Shown here: one piece after another, positions 39,163 to 47,444 of the stretch | Layout: each line of letters opens with the position of its first letter | Numbering within the stretch: position 1 is the first letter of the stretch | Assembly: GCF_003318255.1 (NCBI RefSeq) | Contig: NZ_QOCF01000028.1 | Span: 1 to 64,000, forward strand | Origin: Ruegeria sp. A3M17 | Lineage (GTDB): Bacteria; Pseudomonadota; Alphaproteobacteria; Rhodobacterales; Rhodobacteraceae | DNA: 64,000 bases | Reading direction: 5' to 3' | The notes under the pieces: generated by a model | What the model was told of the DNA's origin: nothing | What the model saw: the letters and a program-made list of their open reading frames with translations, nothing else | Databases searched by the model: none | Translations under genes and position numbers: made by a program

Positions 39163-40076
39163 ATCGCTGCCTCTTCTTCGGTCTGCGAAGCTTTCTCAAC
39201 CTCGTAGTCACCGTATTTTTTCGTCTGATCACTCTCTAGCAGCCAGGCACTGGGGCCTGCTGCGGGTCGTCCTGTCACAACAGACGCAGCTGCGCTTACG
39301 CTGTTGAAGGCATAGCTTTTCAGGAATTGCCGCGCCCCGTCTTTTTCTCCAATCACCCCTTGGGCGACGAGCGATTCATAGAGCCGGCCATAAGTGGAAT
39401 CCTTCGTGGTCGAACCAACCCATTTGCTGCGGGCACCGGATCCTTCTTCAACAACAAAGTCACCGCCTTCTTGGCGCGCTCGGGCTGTCACACCTTTGGA
39501 TGAAAGGACAAAGTAGACTGTTTCAGGCTCGTCGTCAGCCTTGGCCACCGGCACCTTCGGCTTGGTCTGCTCTGTCAGAAAATCAAACCGCAATGCCGGA
39601 AGTACGAGGCGCAAATTCCGCAGAAAGTCCTCCATATGAGCAAGTGCCGCTTTGCTGAGCGGGCTTTCAGTAGGAGCCTTATTGTTTGCCAGAGCGACCT
39701 TTGAGATCCGCGACGCCAGCCCATAGATCCGGCTTTCAAGATAACGGGCATGCGCTTTGTTGAGTGGCTCGCCTTGTGCCGTCACAAAGATTGCCCGCTC
39801 CCACCAGTCTTTGGACGCATCCTTGATGTGCTGATTGATCCTCGCGCGGATCTCGTCCGTCTCTCCCACGTAGAGCGTCAGGCCGTTTTCGGTTTCGCCG
39901 ACCAGAAAGTAGATGCCTGGCTGAGACGCTTCCGGTTCCTTAAGTGCATCGAAAACCTGTGTTCGGTTTGTGACCAAGACATGCCCTGTCCACTGAAATG
40001 GGATTGTTGCCGTCGTCATCCCATCGGGATCGCCATCATGGAAAAAGAGTTCGATTGAGCGTCCTTGCGGCGTCAT
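39159..40076 (-). CDS. GIY-YIG nuclease-like protein with DUF4357 domain, inside the hsd operon
   Basis: A 305-residue protein. GIY (54-56) and YVG (69-71) motifs are followed by ETDEIRARI, with a downstream Glu in ARYLESRIYG, which are the elements of a GIY-YIG nuclease. A C-terminal DUF4357 domain (about 225-285, with SYAFNSVSAAASVVTGRPA) follows. It overlaps both hsdS and hsdM by four bases, so it is translated with them. It may cut DNA under the control of the restriction complex or act as an independent second barrier. Its function is not established. Confidence 0.82.
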   Translation of the reverse strand: MTPQGRSIELFFHDGDPDGMTTATIPFQWTGHVLVTNRTQVFDALKEPEASQPGIYFLVGETENGLTLYVGETDEIRARINQHIKDASKDWWERAIFVTAQGEPLNKAHARYLESRIYGLASRISKVALANNKAPTESPLSKAALAHMEDFLRNLRLVLPALRFDFLTEQTKPKVPVAKADDEPETVYFVLSSKGVTARARQEGGDFVVEEGSGARSKWVGSTTKDSTYGRLYESLVAQGVIGEKDGARQFLKSYAFNSVSAAASVVTGRPAAGPSAWLLESDQTKKYGDYEVEKASQTEEEAAI

Positions 40077-41617
40077 GCGGGCGTCTTTCGTTTTCGCTTA
40101 GGCTTCGGGGCTGCATCCCGTTCGGATTTAATGCGAGCGAGGAGGGCTGAGGCGGGTTCATCTGTTGGGTCTTGGGGGACGAGTTTGCCCTCAAAGGCGC
40201 GTTTGAGTATCGATTGGCGTAACGCGCGGGAGCGGGCGAGTTGATTGTCGATGTCGGCCTCAAGTGCGTCGAGGAAAGAGAGCTTAGCTTCGAGACGGTT
40301 GACGATTTCCGCTTGTTCGGCGGGCGAACAGAGTGGAATAATAAGCTCTTCCAAAGTTGTTAAGTTGATATTTTTTTGAGCCGTTGCTGGCGCGTAGGCC
40401 TCGACCCGTTGCCGAACTGCCTGAATGAAAAGCTCAACGTAGTACGGTGAAACGAGGTCTTCAAAAGAGGAAAAACCAACAACGCTGTCAGGAAAACAAG
40501 CATCGATGCCAAGAAAGGCTGTCTCAGCGATATTCGCTGCAATAGTGATGCAAAGCGTCCCCTTTGGCCAAAGCTTGCTTTGCGCAAGGCCCGTCTCTGA
40601 ATAGGTCTGCTTATATTCACGGATGACGCGTGAAGCTGCTTTGACCTCTCCAGTTTGAATGAACGGGTACTTCCCGCCGAACAAGGCTTTGTCATTGCGT
40701 GGCCTGTGCTTGGACTTTCCTCGACCAAGATCGCCAAGGTTTGATAGATTGGTGTACGCCCATTTCTCAGGGATCAATGGGAGTTCTTCGTCATCCTCTT
40801 CATCGAGCGCGAGGAGGGCTTTCTGACGTTTCGGTTTCGCGGGCTTCTTCGCTTCCTCACCGTCCACGCGCCATTTGACCAAAGCATCCTGCCAGTCGTC
40901 GAGGGATTGTTTGTAGCGGGCGTCGCGTTCTTCCTGGATGCGGGCCAAAAGGGTTTCGGGGTCTTCGAGTTTGTCGGGGTTGGCGGCGCGCCAGTCGGCG
41001 GTCAGGTGGCCCTCGAAGGCGTGTTTGAGCAGGGATTGCCGATACAGGCCCGCCTTGTCCCGCGCCGCCCGCAAACTCTCCTCCCCCTTGTCCAGAAAGT
41101 CAAAAAGCTGCTCGATCTTCTCCACGATGCGACGTTGTTCGTTGGTGGGAGGGAGTAAGAAATGAAAGTTTGAGAGATAAGGTTCAGGGACGCGCTTTTG
41201 GCCTACAGCGCCAGTCATATTGTGTTCCGCATCGTAGCGGAAACCAAGTGACGAAACGCGATAGTACACAAACTTTGGCACCACCCCTTCCGGGCTTCGC
41301 AAGACGTGAAATTCAGTGGAGCCAAAGCCTAAACTGCATGGAAGCTCTGGCACCACAGCCATTTTGCCATTTTCCATACACGGCGTAATTTTGGCGAACA
41401 GGACGTCGTTGGCTTCAAAGGGCGTATAGCCCGTTTTGACTTTGGCGAAGCGACGAGTCTCCGAAACATCAATTGCTCCGGTTTCCGCTTCTACTGCGGG
41501 CATCGGAACAAAGTTCACGTCAGCATCCAGTGGTATGGATTTCTTGTCGGCTACTGGATTAATCTCGACGATTTGGGAAAGCGGCGCATCAGCCCACCCA
41601 CTCGGCAACTCACTCAT
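40073..41617 (-). CDS. hsdS: type I restriction-modification specificity subunit
   Basis: A 514-residue HsdS with two target-recognition domains: the first in residues 1-165, the second in about 270-430. Conserved coiled-coil spacers (EQRRIVEKIEQLFDFLDKGE and EQAEIVNRLEAKLSFLDALE) link them. A basic, low-complexity stretch lies at about 235-275. The recognition sequence cannot be read from the protein. It overlaps hsdR and the GIY-YIG gene by four bases. Confidence 0.94.
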   Translation of the reverse strand: MSELPSGWADAPLSQIVEINPVADKKSIPLDADVNFVPMPAVEAETGAIDVSETRRFAKVKTGYTPFEANDVLFAKITPCMENGKMAVVPELPCSLGFGSTEFHVLRSPEGVVPKFVYYRVSSLGFRYDAEHNMTGAVGQKRVPEPYLSNFHFLLPPTNEQRRIVEKIEQLFDFLDKGEESLRAARDKAGLYRQSLLKHAFEGHLTADWRAANPDKLEDPETLLARIQEERDARYKQSLDDWQDALVKWRVDGEEAKKPAKPKRQKALLALDEEDDEELPLIPEKWAYTNLSNLGDLGRGKSKHRPRNDKALFGGKYPFIQTGEVKAASRVIREYKQTYSETGLAQSKLWPKGTLCITIAANIAETAFLGIDACFPDSVVGFSSFEDLVSPYYVELFIQAVRQRVEAYAPATAQKNINLTTLEELIIPLCSPAEQAEIVNRLEAKLSFLDALEADIDNQLARSRALRQSILKRAFEGKLVPQDPTDEPASALLARIKSERDAAPKPKRKRKTPA

Positions 41618-44376
41618 CCCGCCACAGCCTCATTCATCTCAGCCATCAGTGGCTCCATTTCTTCACCGAACAGTTGATACATCCGGCCTAGCCCGCCTTG
41701 CCCGTCGAAAGGGGCAAAGTCCAGATCATCTCGTTCGATATGGAAGCTGCTGGACAAATGATCACGGATCATCCGCAGCCAAGTCATTTGCTCCTCGTCA
41801 AACTTGGCCCCCTTGCCAGCGTGGCGCTTCAGAACCCAGTTCTGGAAATTCTTGCGAACGCGATCCGCATGAGGCGTCAGCTTGTCATCCAGCCCAACAA
41901 CACGGCGGATCAGAGCAACCAGGGCTTCCAGCTCTTTCTCGGGTGCGGCTCCTTGCACCACGTCCAGATGCGCGTAGGCCCGCCACACATTGAGTGGGGC
42001 CAAGCGCGGGGCATCGGCCCGCAATGCCTCCAATACAACGCGGATCATGGCGAATGTGATTTCTGATCGGCGTGCTGGCTGGTTAAAGAAAATTGTCAGG
42101 GCCTCAAGCCGATCGCGGTTATCATTGAGGTAGGCCTCAAAATCCTGACTGAGCGCTTTCGCGTTCTCATCCGTGTCGCCCGCCCATTCCGCCTTGGTCA
42201 CATGGTCAAGGTTTTCATGGTCTACGGTCTGTTCCAGATCGCGTCGAATGGTTTCGAGCGTATTGATGAGTGTGCCGTTCAACATCTTGGCTGCTTCACC
42301 CACACGCTTGGCCCGCGCGGTGTCCTGAGCGGCCTCGTCAGGCTCATCCTGGCCCGTTGCCGCCTTGGCATCAGCCAAGACATCATCCGCGTCGATGGCA
42401 TCAAACAGGCCCTTAATCACTGAGCGCAAGGAACGACCCGCGGCAGCCTCTACCTGCGTGCGTTGCTGATCATCAATTTGCCTATCGATCCGCGAAAGGC
42501 GGCCAGCAAGGGACGTGACTGATGCTTCATCCCGTGCCGCGCCCATCATGACACCCATAGCGAGGTCTTTGAGAGGAACGGAAGGCTTAGTGTCCAATGG
42601 CTGGCTTGCCGTTTTCACCGACTTCGTCACGCCGATCGCATCGACGATCACGTAGTGACTTTTTGCGCGGGCTGATGGCGTGACCTTTTTTAGATCGTCA
42701 GCTTTCACCACACGGGTGCCGCGTCCTTTCATTTGTTCAAAGTAGTTTTTCGATTTCACGTCCCGCATGAACAAGAGACATTCGAGCGGCTTCACGTCCG
42801 TACCGGTTGCGATCATGTCGACGGTCACAGCGATACGCGGATAGTAATCGTTGCGGAAGGCCGCGAGAACGGATTTCGGATCGCCGTCAGTCTTGCTTGT
42901 GATCTTTTTGCAGAACTCATTGCCTTCGCCAAACTCCTGGCGGACGGTTTGAATGATATCATCCGCGTGGCTATCGGTTTTAGCAAAAATAAGGGTCTTC
43001 GGAACTTCGTTCCGACCAGGAAAGATGTTGGGCAGATTGTCTTTGAAAGCCCTGATGACTGTCCGGATTTGGTCCGCATTCACGACTGAGCGGTCGAGCT
43101 GCTTGGCCGAATATGCTTCATCCTCGTCTTGTTGTTCCCACCGTTTCTTTCTGGACAGCTTCTCGCGGCGCTCGACTTGCTGCCTCGCAACCAGTTTTGC
43201 TCCCTTCTGGGTAACTTCGGTCTCGATCACGTAGATTTCGTTGCCGACGTTCACGCCATCGGCAACGGCATCTTCGTGTGTATATTCGCTCACAACATTC
43301 TTCTGGAAAAACCCGAAGGTGCGATCATCGGGCGTGGCCGTGAGACCAATCAGGAAAGCATCAAAATACTCAATGACCTGGCGCCATAAGTTATAGATCG
43401 AGCGGTGTGCTTCATCGATGACGATGAAGTCGAAATACTCAGGCGGGATCTTATCGCTATAAACCACAGGAAGTGGCTCACGTTTCCGCTTCCATTGTTC
43501 AGCTGGGTTTTCGTCTTCAGCGCCTTCTGGCAGCTCCTCATCCTTTAGGATCGCATACATACGTTGAATAGTTGAGATGCAAACCTGGCTATCGCCAGCA
43601 ACATGTTGCGACTTGAGACGCTGCACGTTGTAAAGCTCGGTGAACTTTCTAGTATCGTCACTCGGGACGAAAGACATGAACTCTTGCTCAGCTTGCTCGC
43701 CTAGGTTTTTCGTATCGACCAGGAACAGCACTCGTTTGGCATCCGCGTGCTTTAGCAAACGGTAGATTTCCGTAATCGCGGTAAAAGTTTTGCCTGACCC
43801 AGTGGCCATCTGGATCAGCGCTCGTGGCCGATTGTCTTTCAAAGACTCTTCGAGCTTATTAATGGCGTTGATCTGGCAGTCTCGCAGCCCTTCCTCATTG
43901 AGCTTAGGCAAGTCTCTCAGCGCTGACCTGAGCGACTGCGGCTGGTTGATCCAACCGGCCAACGTTTCAGGACGGTGAAACGAAAAAACTTCACGTGACC
44001 TTGGCTTAGGGTCCCGACCATCGGTGAACCGAGTAATCGCACCAGTGCTCTCGTAGATGAACGGCAACGGATCCGGATTGTTGATCCACTTTAGTTGAGC
44101 TGTGGCGTATCCGCCGGATTGCTCTTCGACCGTTGTAAGCTTCTGCCCCCACTCTTCAGGCTTTGCTTCCAAAACCCCAACTGCAGTACCGTTAACAAAC
44201 AGGACGTAGTCAGCGGGCCCGATGTCAGTTTGGTACTCGCGAACAGCAACACCCATTGCTGCCGTAGGGTTCAGTTCGGCCTTGTTTTGAATCACCCACC
44301 CGGATGACCGAAGCAGCTCATCGATCCTGTCACGAGCAATTTGCTCAGGATTTTGGTTAATTTCGTTCAAGTTCAT
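41614..44376 (-). CDS. hsdR: type I restriction endonuclease subunit
   Basis: A protein of about 920 residues: an N-terminal PD-(D/E)XK nuclease (Asp in IGPADYVLF, then GVLEAK), a superfamily 2 motor (Walker A MATGSGKT, DEAH box VIDEAHRS, motif VI-like QMKGRGTR) and a C-terminal helical domain for binding the M2S core. It translocates and cuts unmodified foreign DNA. The start at 44376 (MNLNEINQ) is the first with a family-like sequence; the frame upstream to 44523 is poor. It is the first gene of the defence operon. Confidence 0.93.
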   Translation of the reverse strand: MNLNEINQNPEQIARDRIDELLRSSGWVIQNKAELNPTAAMGVAVREYQTDIGPADYVLFVNGTAVGVLEAKPEEWGQKLTTVEEQSGGYATAQLKWINNPDPLPFIYESTGAITRFTDGRDPKPRSREVFSFHRPETLAGWINQPQSLRSALRDLPKLNEEGLRDCQINAINKLEESLKDNRPRALIQMATGSGKTFTAITEIYRLLKHADAKRVLFLVDTKNLGEQAEQEFMSFVPSDDTRKFTELYNVQRLKSQHVAGDSQVCISTIQRMYAILKDEELPEGAEDENPAEQWKRKREPLPVVYSDKIPPEYFDFIVIDEAHRSIYNLWRQVIEYFDAFLIGLTATPDDRTFGFFQKNVVSEYTHEDAVADGVNVGNEIYVIETEVTQKGAKLVARQQVERREKLSRKKRWEQQDEDEAYSAKQLDRSVVNADQIRTVIRAFKDNLPNIFPGRNEVPKTLIFAKTDSHADDIIQTVRQEFGEGNEFCKKITSKTDGDPKSVLAAFRNDYYPRIAVTVDMIATGTDVKPLECLLFMRDVKSKNYFEQMKGRGTRVVKADDLKKVTPSARAKSHYVIVDAIGVTKSVKTASQPLDTKPSVPLKDLAMGVMMGAARDEASVTSLAGRLSRIDRQIDDQQRTQVEAAAGRSLRSVIKGLFDAIDADDVLADAKAATGQDEPDEAAQDTARAKRVGEAAKMLNGTLINTLETIRRDLEQTVDHENLDHVTKAEWAGDTDENAKALSQDFEAYLNDNRDRLEALTIFFNQPARRSEITFAMIRVVLEALRADAPRLAPLNVWRAYAHLDVVQGAAPEKELEALVALIRRVVGLDDKLTPHADRVRKNFQNWVLKRHAGKGAKFDEEQMTWLRMIRDHLSSSFHIERDDLDFAPFDGQGGLGRMYQLFGEEMEPLMAEMNEAVAG

Positions 44377-44581
44377 TTGCCCTAAATTACGCCGCAACTT
44401 TAGAGTGCAAGCAAAGGGAATAAAACTGAAAAAGGTCAGATGAACTTGAATGGAAGTGGAACGCCAAACCCTAGGGATGTCTACAATCTCAACTCGTGGG
44501 CAAAGCCGCCACACCGAGACCACTATCGCGTTAGAAACTTGGCCTTAGCGGCTTGCTGTCAGCATTCATGTGCGGCTGAAA

Positions 44582-44746
44582 TCATGGATCCGCTAACTCG
44601 TAAATTACGTTCTCCCGGCGCATATCCTTCCAGAGAGGCGCTTGTTCCCCAGTGTTCCACTCGTAAAGCCAGCCCACATGCTCACGTGTGTCCGCATCAA
44701 TAATGCGTGCGATGGCTCCTGCTTCTAGCTTTTTTTGTCTTGGCAT
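44582..44746 (-). CDS. small protein of unknown function upstream of hsdR
   Basis: A 54-residue ORF starting MPRQKKLEAG, with a good GGAG ribosome site 9 bp before the ATG. It is in the same direction as hsdR and ends about 205 bp before it. The sequence (GAIARIIDADTREHVGWLYEWNTGE) looks like a small beta-strand protein. It could be a control protein of the restriction operon, but nothing proves this. Confidence 0.45.
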   Translation of the reverse strand: MPRQKKLEAGAIARIIDADTREHVGWLYEWNTGEQAPLWKDMRRENVIYELADP

Positions 44747-44785
44747 AGTCTTCACTCCAGTTTGAAACACAGAGCGCTCTTCCAT

Positions 44786-45084
44786 CGCACAGTTAAGAAT
44801 TTGTACGGGTAAGCGCCCGCTTACCCCTGCCTAGCGGCGAGCGTGAGAGGATGGGGGTGAAGTAAAATTGACAGGGGTGGTGCGGCCCACAGCGCAGCGA
44901 GGACACGGCTCTGTCCATTTTGCTTCAGGGGGAAGGAAGCCAAAACTCCTTACCCCTACAATGTCAATAACGTGGCGCGTCATACGGCGCCTTCTTAGTC
45001 TTTTGAGACGTGATTTGAATTGCTTGTTGCAAGTATGCAGTGTGCCGCCCACAATGACATTGACATCGAAATGGCGGACGACAA
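44786..45084. other. intergenic region with two inverted repeats
   Basis: About 300 bp without a convincing gene. It contains a perfect 9-bp inverted repeat GGGTAAGCG-CC-CGCTTACCC (44807-44826). It also holds a longer imperfect one, GTGAAGTAAAATTGACAG (44857-44874) against CTGTCCATTTTGCTTCAG (44911-44928), which pairs at 15 of 18 positions around a 36-nt GC-rich spacer. Candidate roles are promoter/operator structure for the defence operon, a transfer origin, or a small repeated element. Confidence 0.4.
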
Positions 45085-45372
45085 TTGCCCGATATTACCT
45101 TTGATCTGCCGGACGAGCTGTACGATAGCCTTTGCGAAATGGCTACAGACTTTGGTATCTCTGCCGAAGATCTGGTGCGCCAAATGATAGCGCTGAAGGT
45201 CGGTTTCAACCCTTCGTCCAGCGCCACCCCAATCTCAGCCTGTTTTCTGCGACGGCTTACAGATGACGTATTGGCCATTGCGAACAGGGAGCCTGTTCAT
45301 TTCGTCGACTTGGATAAACGGAAGTATGTTTTGATTTCAATCGATGACTATAACCAGCTCAAAGCTTCTTAG
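45085..45372 (+). CDS. small putative antitoxin-like protein
   Basis: A 95-residue ORF with a TTG start. The N-terminus (DITFDLPDELYDSLCEMATDFGISAEDLVRQ, cited in two parts by position 3-33) resembles a ribbon-helix-helix DNA-binding unit. The C-terminus (FVDLDKRKYVLISIDDYNQL) resembles the Phd/YefM antitoxin ending. No toxin gene follows, so it may be an orphan. The weak start codon and ribosome site lower confidence. Confidence 0.5.
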   Translation: MPDITFDLPDELYDSLCEMATDFGISAEDLVRQMIALKVGFNPSSSATPISACFLRRLTDDVLAIANREPVHFVDLDKRKYVLISIDDYNQLKAS

Positions 45373-45824
45373 TCCTGAGTTGTCTTGGGGCTGTCTGCCC
45401 CCGCGTCTTGCGTCGCTCCCCCGAGGATGTATGAGGGAAGATGAAAATGAAGAAATTACGTTCCATCAAGCGTTAGGCGCAGATTTTGGCGATCAGCTCA
45501 TGAGGCTCATTTCTCTTCCTCATCACGATATATATCCGCTGGCACGTTTTGGACCTTAGTGCTTGAGACAGCACATTCAGGTTCAATAAACCATGCGACC
45601 GCGGGCATCATTTCCCCCTTGGCAATCGACAAGGCTTCATTTGCACCTCGGATGAGGCTTTGGCCAATGGTTTCCAATTTCATCTCCACTTTGATTGCCC
45701 GCAGGCCGAAATATGCGCGCCGAAAAACCGAATTTTTTTCCTCGGCCGTGTCGTTTGCGGTTTATCGAATGCCTACTTTCCACGATGGCAACACACAACA
45801 GGTTTTCCGGATTGTGGCCGCTGG
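45373..45824. other. gene-poor stretch with a possible antitoxin remnant
   Basis: About 450 bp between the antitoxin-like gene and the VirB6-like gene. The only protein-like signal is a 60-codon minus-strand frame (45507-45689). Its first half, LETIGQSLIRGANEALSIAKG, resembles the opening of HigA-type antitoxins, but it lacks the HTH part and then loses similarity. It is probably a decayed fragment. Confidence 0.35.
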
Positions 45825-46853
45825 TTAGTTCCGGAGTCGATCGGCCCGTTCTTTAATCCGCAGCAGCTTAGCGCCTGTTCCTGTGCTTTGCGGATCTGAT
45901 GTTCGCGGCGTCGCATCACTGGTAGGTGAACTCCCTCGCTGCATATTTCGTTGGATAACATCTGAGTTTGGCCGAATACCGCTTTGTGGCGGTCGCGTCA
46001 TACGTTGCCCCATGCCTGCCGTAAACGACCCGGCGATACCGGCGTTAATGTCACCCGAAAGGGTTCGAACAATCGTCGGGATAAACCAGATCATCGCCAG
46101 CGACAGTGAAATCAGCGCAAGAAAAGGAATGGCTGCACCGATGTTGGTTGTATTGCCAGCCCCACCCAACGCGCTCTGCATCACGCGCATAAGGCCGAAT
46201 ATCACCGAAAAAACACCGGCTATAACAACGGGATAGAACGACCAACTGACGAGCGCCGCCAACCAGCGCTGGAAGTAGTCGTGAGTAGTTCTGAACAGTG
46301 ACATCATTATCATCGCTGGGGCGATGCCGATCAGCAATGTCACCACCATTTTGGCCAGCACGAGCACGAGCGCCGCCGCGCCACCAAGAACTGAAAGCAG
46401 TACAGTAAGAACCACGCTCAAAACTGCTCCAGTCATCCAATTTAGGTTCGACCCGATTTCATTGGCATAGTCGGCAAGATCATCAATCATCTGATCGAAA
46501 CGATCGGCGAAATACCCAGCACCTGAGCCACTATCGCCGGTTATCGACCCGATGAGCATGCCAGCGACGTTATCAAGCCCATCAAAGATTTGGCCACTGA
46601 CATAGTTGAAATTCACCCAATTGAAGGCAAAAGCGTTGATCAGCGCAATCTTGAACAGAAGTGGATAGACTTCGCTGGCGACCATCGGCCTGATCTGCAG
46701 AGCCAAATTGATGAACAACATAATCATGGCGAACGTGGCGGCGATGACGATTGCCGTTCCGAGGCCTCCTGCTACAGCTGCAAACTGAGAGGCAGCTACT
46801 GTTTCGAGGCCTTGGTCGGCTGCATCTACAATGAAACTTACAATCCCCATCAC
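45825..46853 (-). CDS. VirB6/TrbL-like type IV secretion membrane protein
   Basis: A 342-residue polytopic protein with about six hydrophobic segments, a central GGAAALVLVLAKMVVTLLIG block and a disordered Ser/Thr/Pro-rich tail (about 280-342). This is the profile of VirB6, the inner-membrane channel component of type IV secretion systems. Its start overlaps the stop of the preceding exported-protein gene (ATGA). No other VirB/Tra core gene is present in the window. It may serve to join or alter a helper element's secretion channel. Confidence 0.78.
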   Translation of the reverse strand: MMGIVSFIVDAADQGLETVAASQFAAVAGGLGTAIVIAATFAMIMLFINLALQIRPMVASEVYPLLFKIALINAFAFNWVNFNYVSGQIFDGLDNVAGMLIGSITGDSGSGAGYFADRFDQMIDDLADYANEIGSNLNWMTGAVLSVVLTVLLSVLGGAAALVLVLAKMVVTLLIGIAPAMIMMSLFRTTHDYFQRWLAALVSWSFYPVVIAGVFSVIFGLMRVMQSALGGAGNTTNIGAAIPFLALISLSLAMIWFIPTIVRTLSGDINAGIAGSFTAGMGQRMTRPPQSGIRPNSDVIQRNMQRGSSPTSDATPRTSDPQSTGTGAKLLRIKERADRLRN

Positions 46854-47257
46854 TCAATCCCCCCGCAAAGATTTTGCACAGCATCGCGAAGACCTGAGAT
46901 TACCGGAAAATAGTCGATATCCACCCATTCGTTATAGGTGCTGGATTCCCCCGCAGCGAACCCCAGAGATTGATAATCATCCTCGATGACAGACCAATCC
47001 GGTCGCAAGGTTGCGCAATCGCAGCTCTGATCTTTCAACGACGTGCCATAGCGATGGATATCATAGAGTTTGTCAGCGGCAATTGAACGCCATGCATCTC
47101 GGAATGTGGTAAACGTCAGATGTTCCGGCCGCTGCAAGATCTGACAACCGAAGCGATCAACAGTAAGGTCCTCTTGATTGACCTGGGGCTGCGGGACTTC
47201 AGCAAAGGCGGTCGATGCCGCACCAACAAAACCAATCAGAAAAATTTTCAAAATCAT
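46850..47257 (-). CDS. small exported protein coupled to the VirB6-like gene
   Basis: A 135-residue protein with a signal peptide (ILKIFLIGFVGAASTAFA) and several cysteines, which matches nothing I recognise. The start at 47257 is preceded by GCAGGAGTAGCTAT, a clear ribosome site. The reading frame stays open upstream through the heptanucleotide array to 47476, which would add 73 residues with a QETGNRK repeat before the signal peptide. I consider this unlikely. Position before virB6 suggests a periplasmic secretion-channel partner (VirB5- or VirB7-like role), by context only. Confidence 0.6.
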   Translation of the reverse strand: MILKIFLIGFVGAASTAFAEVPQPQVNQEDLTVDRFGCQILQRPEHLTFTTFRDAWRSIAADKLYDIHRYGTSLKDQSCDCATLRPDWSVIEDDYQSLGFAAGESSTYNEWVDIDYFPVISGLRDAVQNLCGGIE

Positions 47258-47307
47258 ATAGCTACTCCTGCGTTGGATGTTGACCGGGCGATATAGGTTC
47301 CGCAGCG

Positions 47308-47384
47308 TTTCCTGTTTCCTGTTTCCTGTTTCCTGTTTCCTGTTTCCTGTTTCCTGTTTCCTGTTGCCTGTTTCCTGTTGCCTG
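47308..47384. repeat. heptanucleotide tandem repeat (TTTCCTG)8 plus three variant units
   Basis: Eight perfect TTTCCTG units are followed by TTGCCTG, TTTCCTG, TTGCCTG, 77 bp in all, with degenerate GTTCCCTG copies continuing to about 47440. The array lies 51 bp before the start codon of the exported-protein/virB6 unit and 60 bp after the relaxase stop codon. Confidence 0.95.
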
Positions 47385-47444
47385 TTGAAGGTGCCGTGTT
47401 CTTTGTTCCCTGCACCATGTCGCGTGTTCCCTGTTCCTTGCTGA

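Noticed and set aside
44831-45052. A 73-codon minus-strand frame in the inverted-repeat region
   Set aside because: It is rich in Arg/Pro and depends on the GC-rich repeat sequence. There is no ribosome site and no recognisable family.
47308-47384. The tandem array considered as a CRISPR or an iteron origin
   Set aside because: The units are 7 bp with no spacers, so it is not CRISPR. Iterons are normally 17-22 bp, and no replication gene adjoins.
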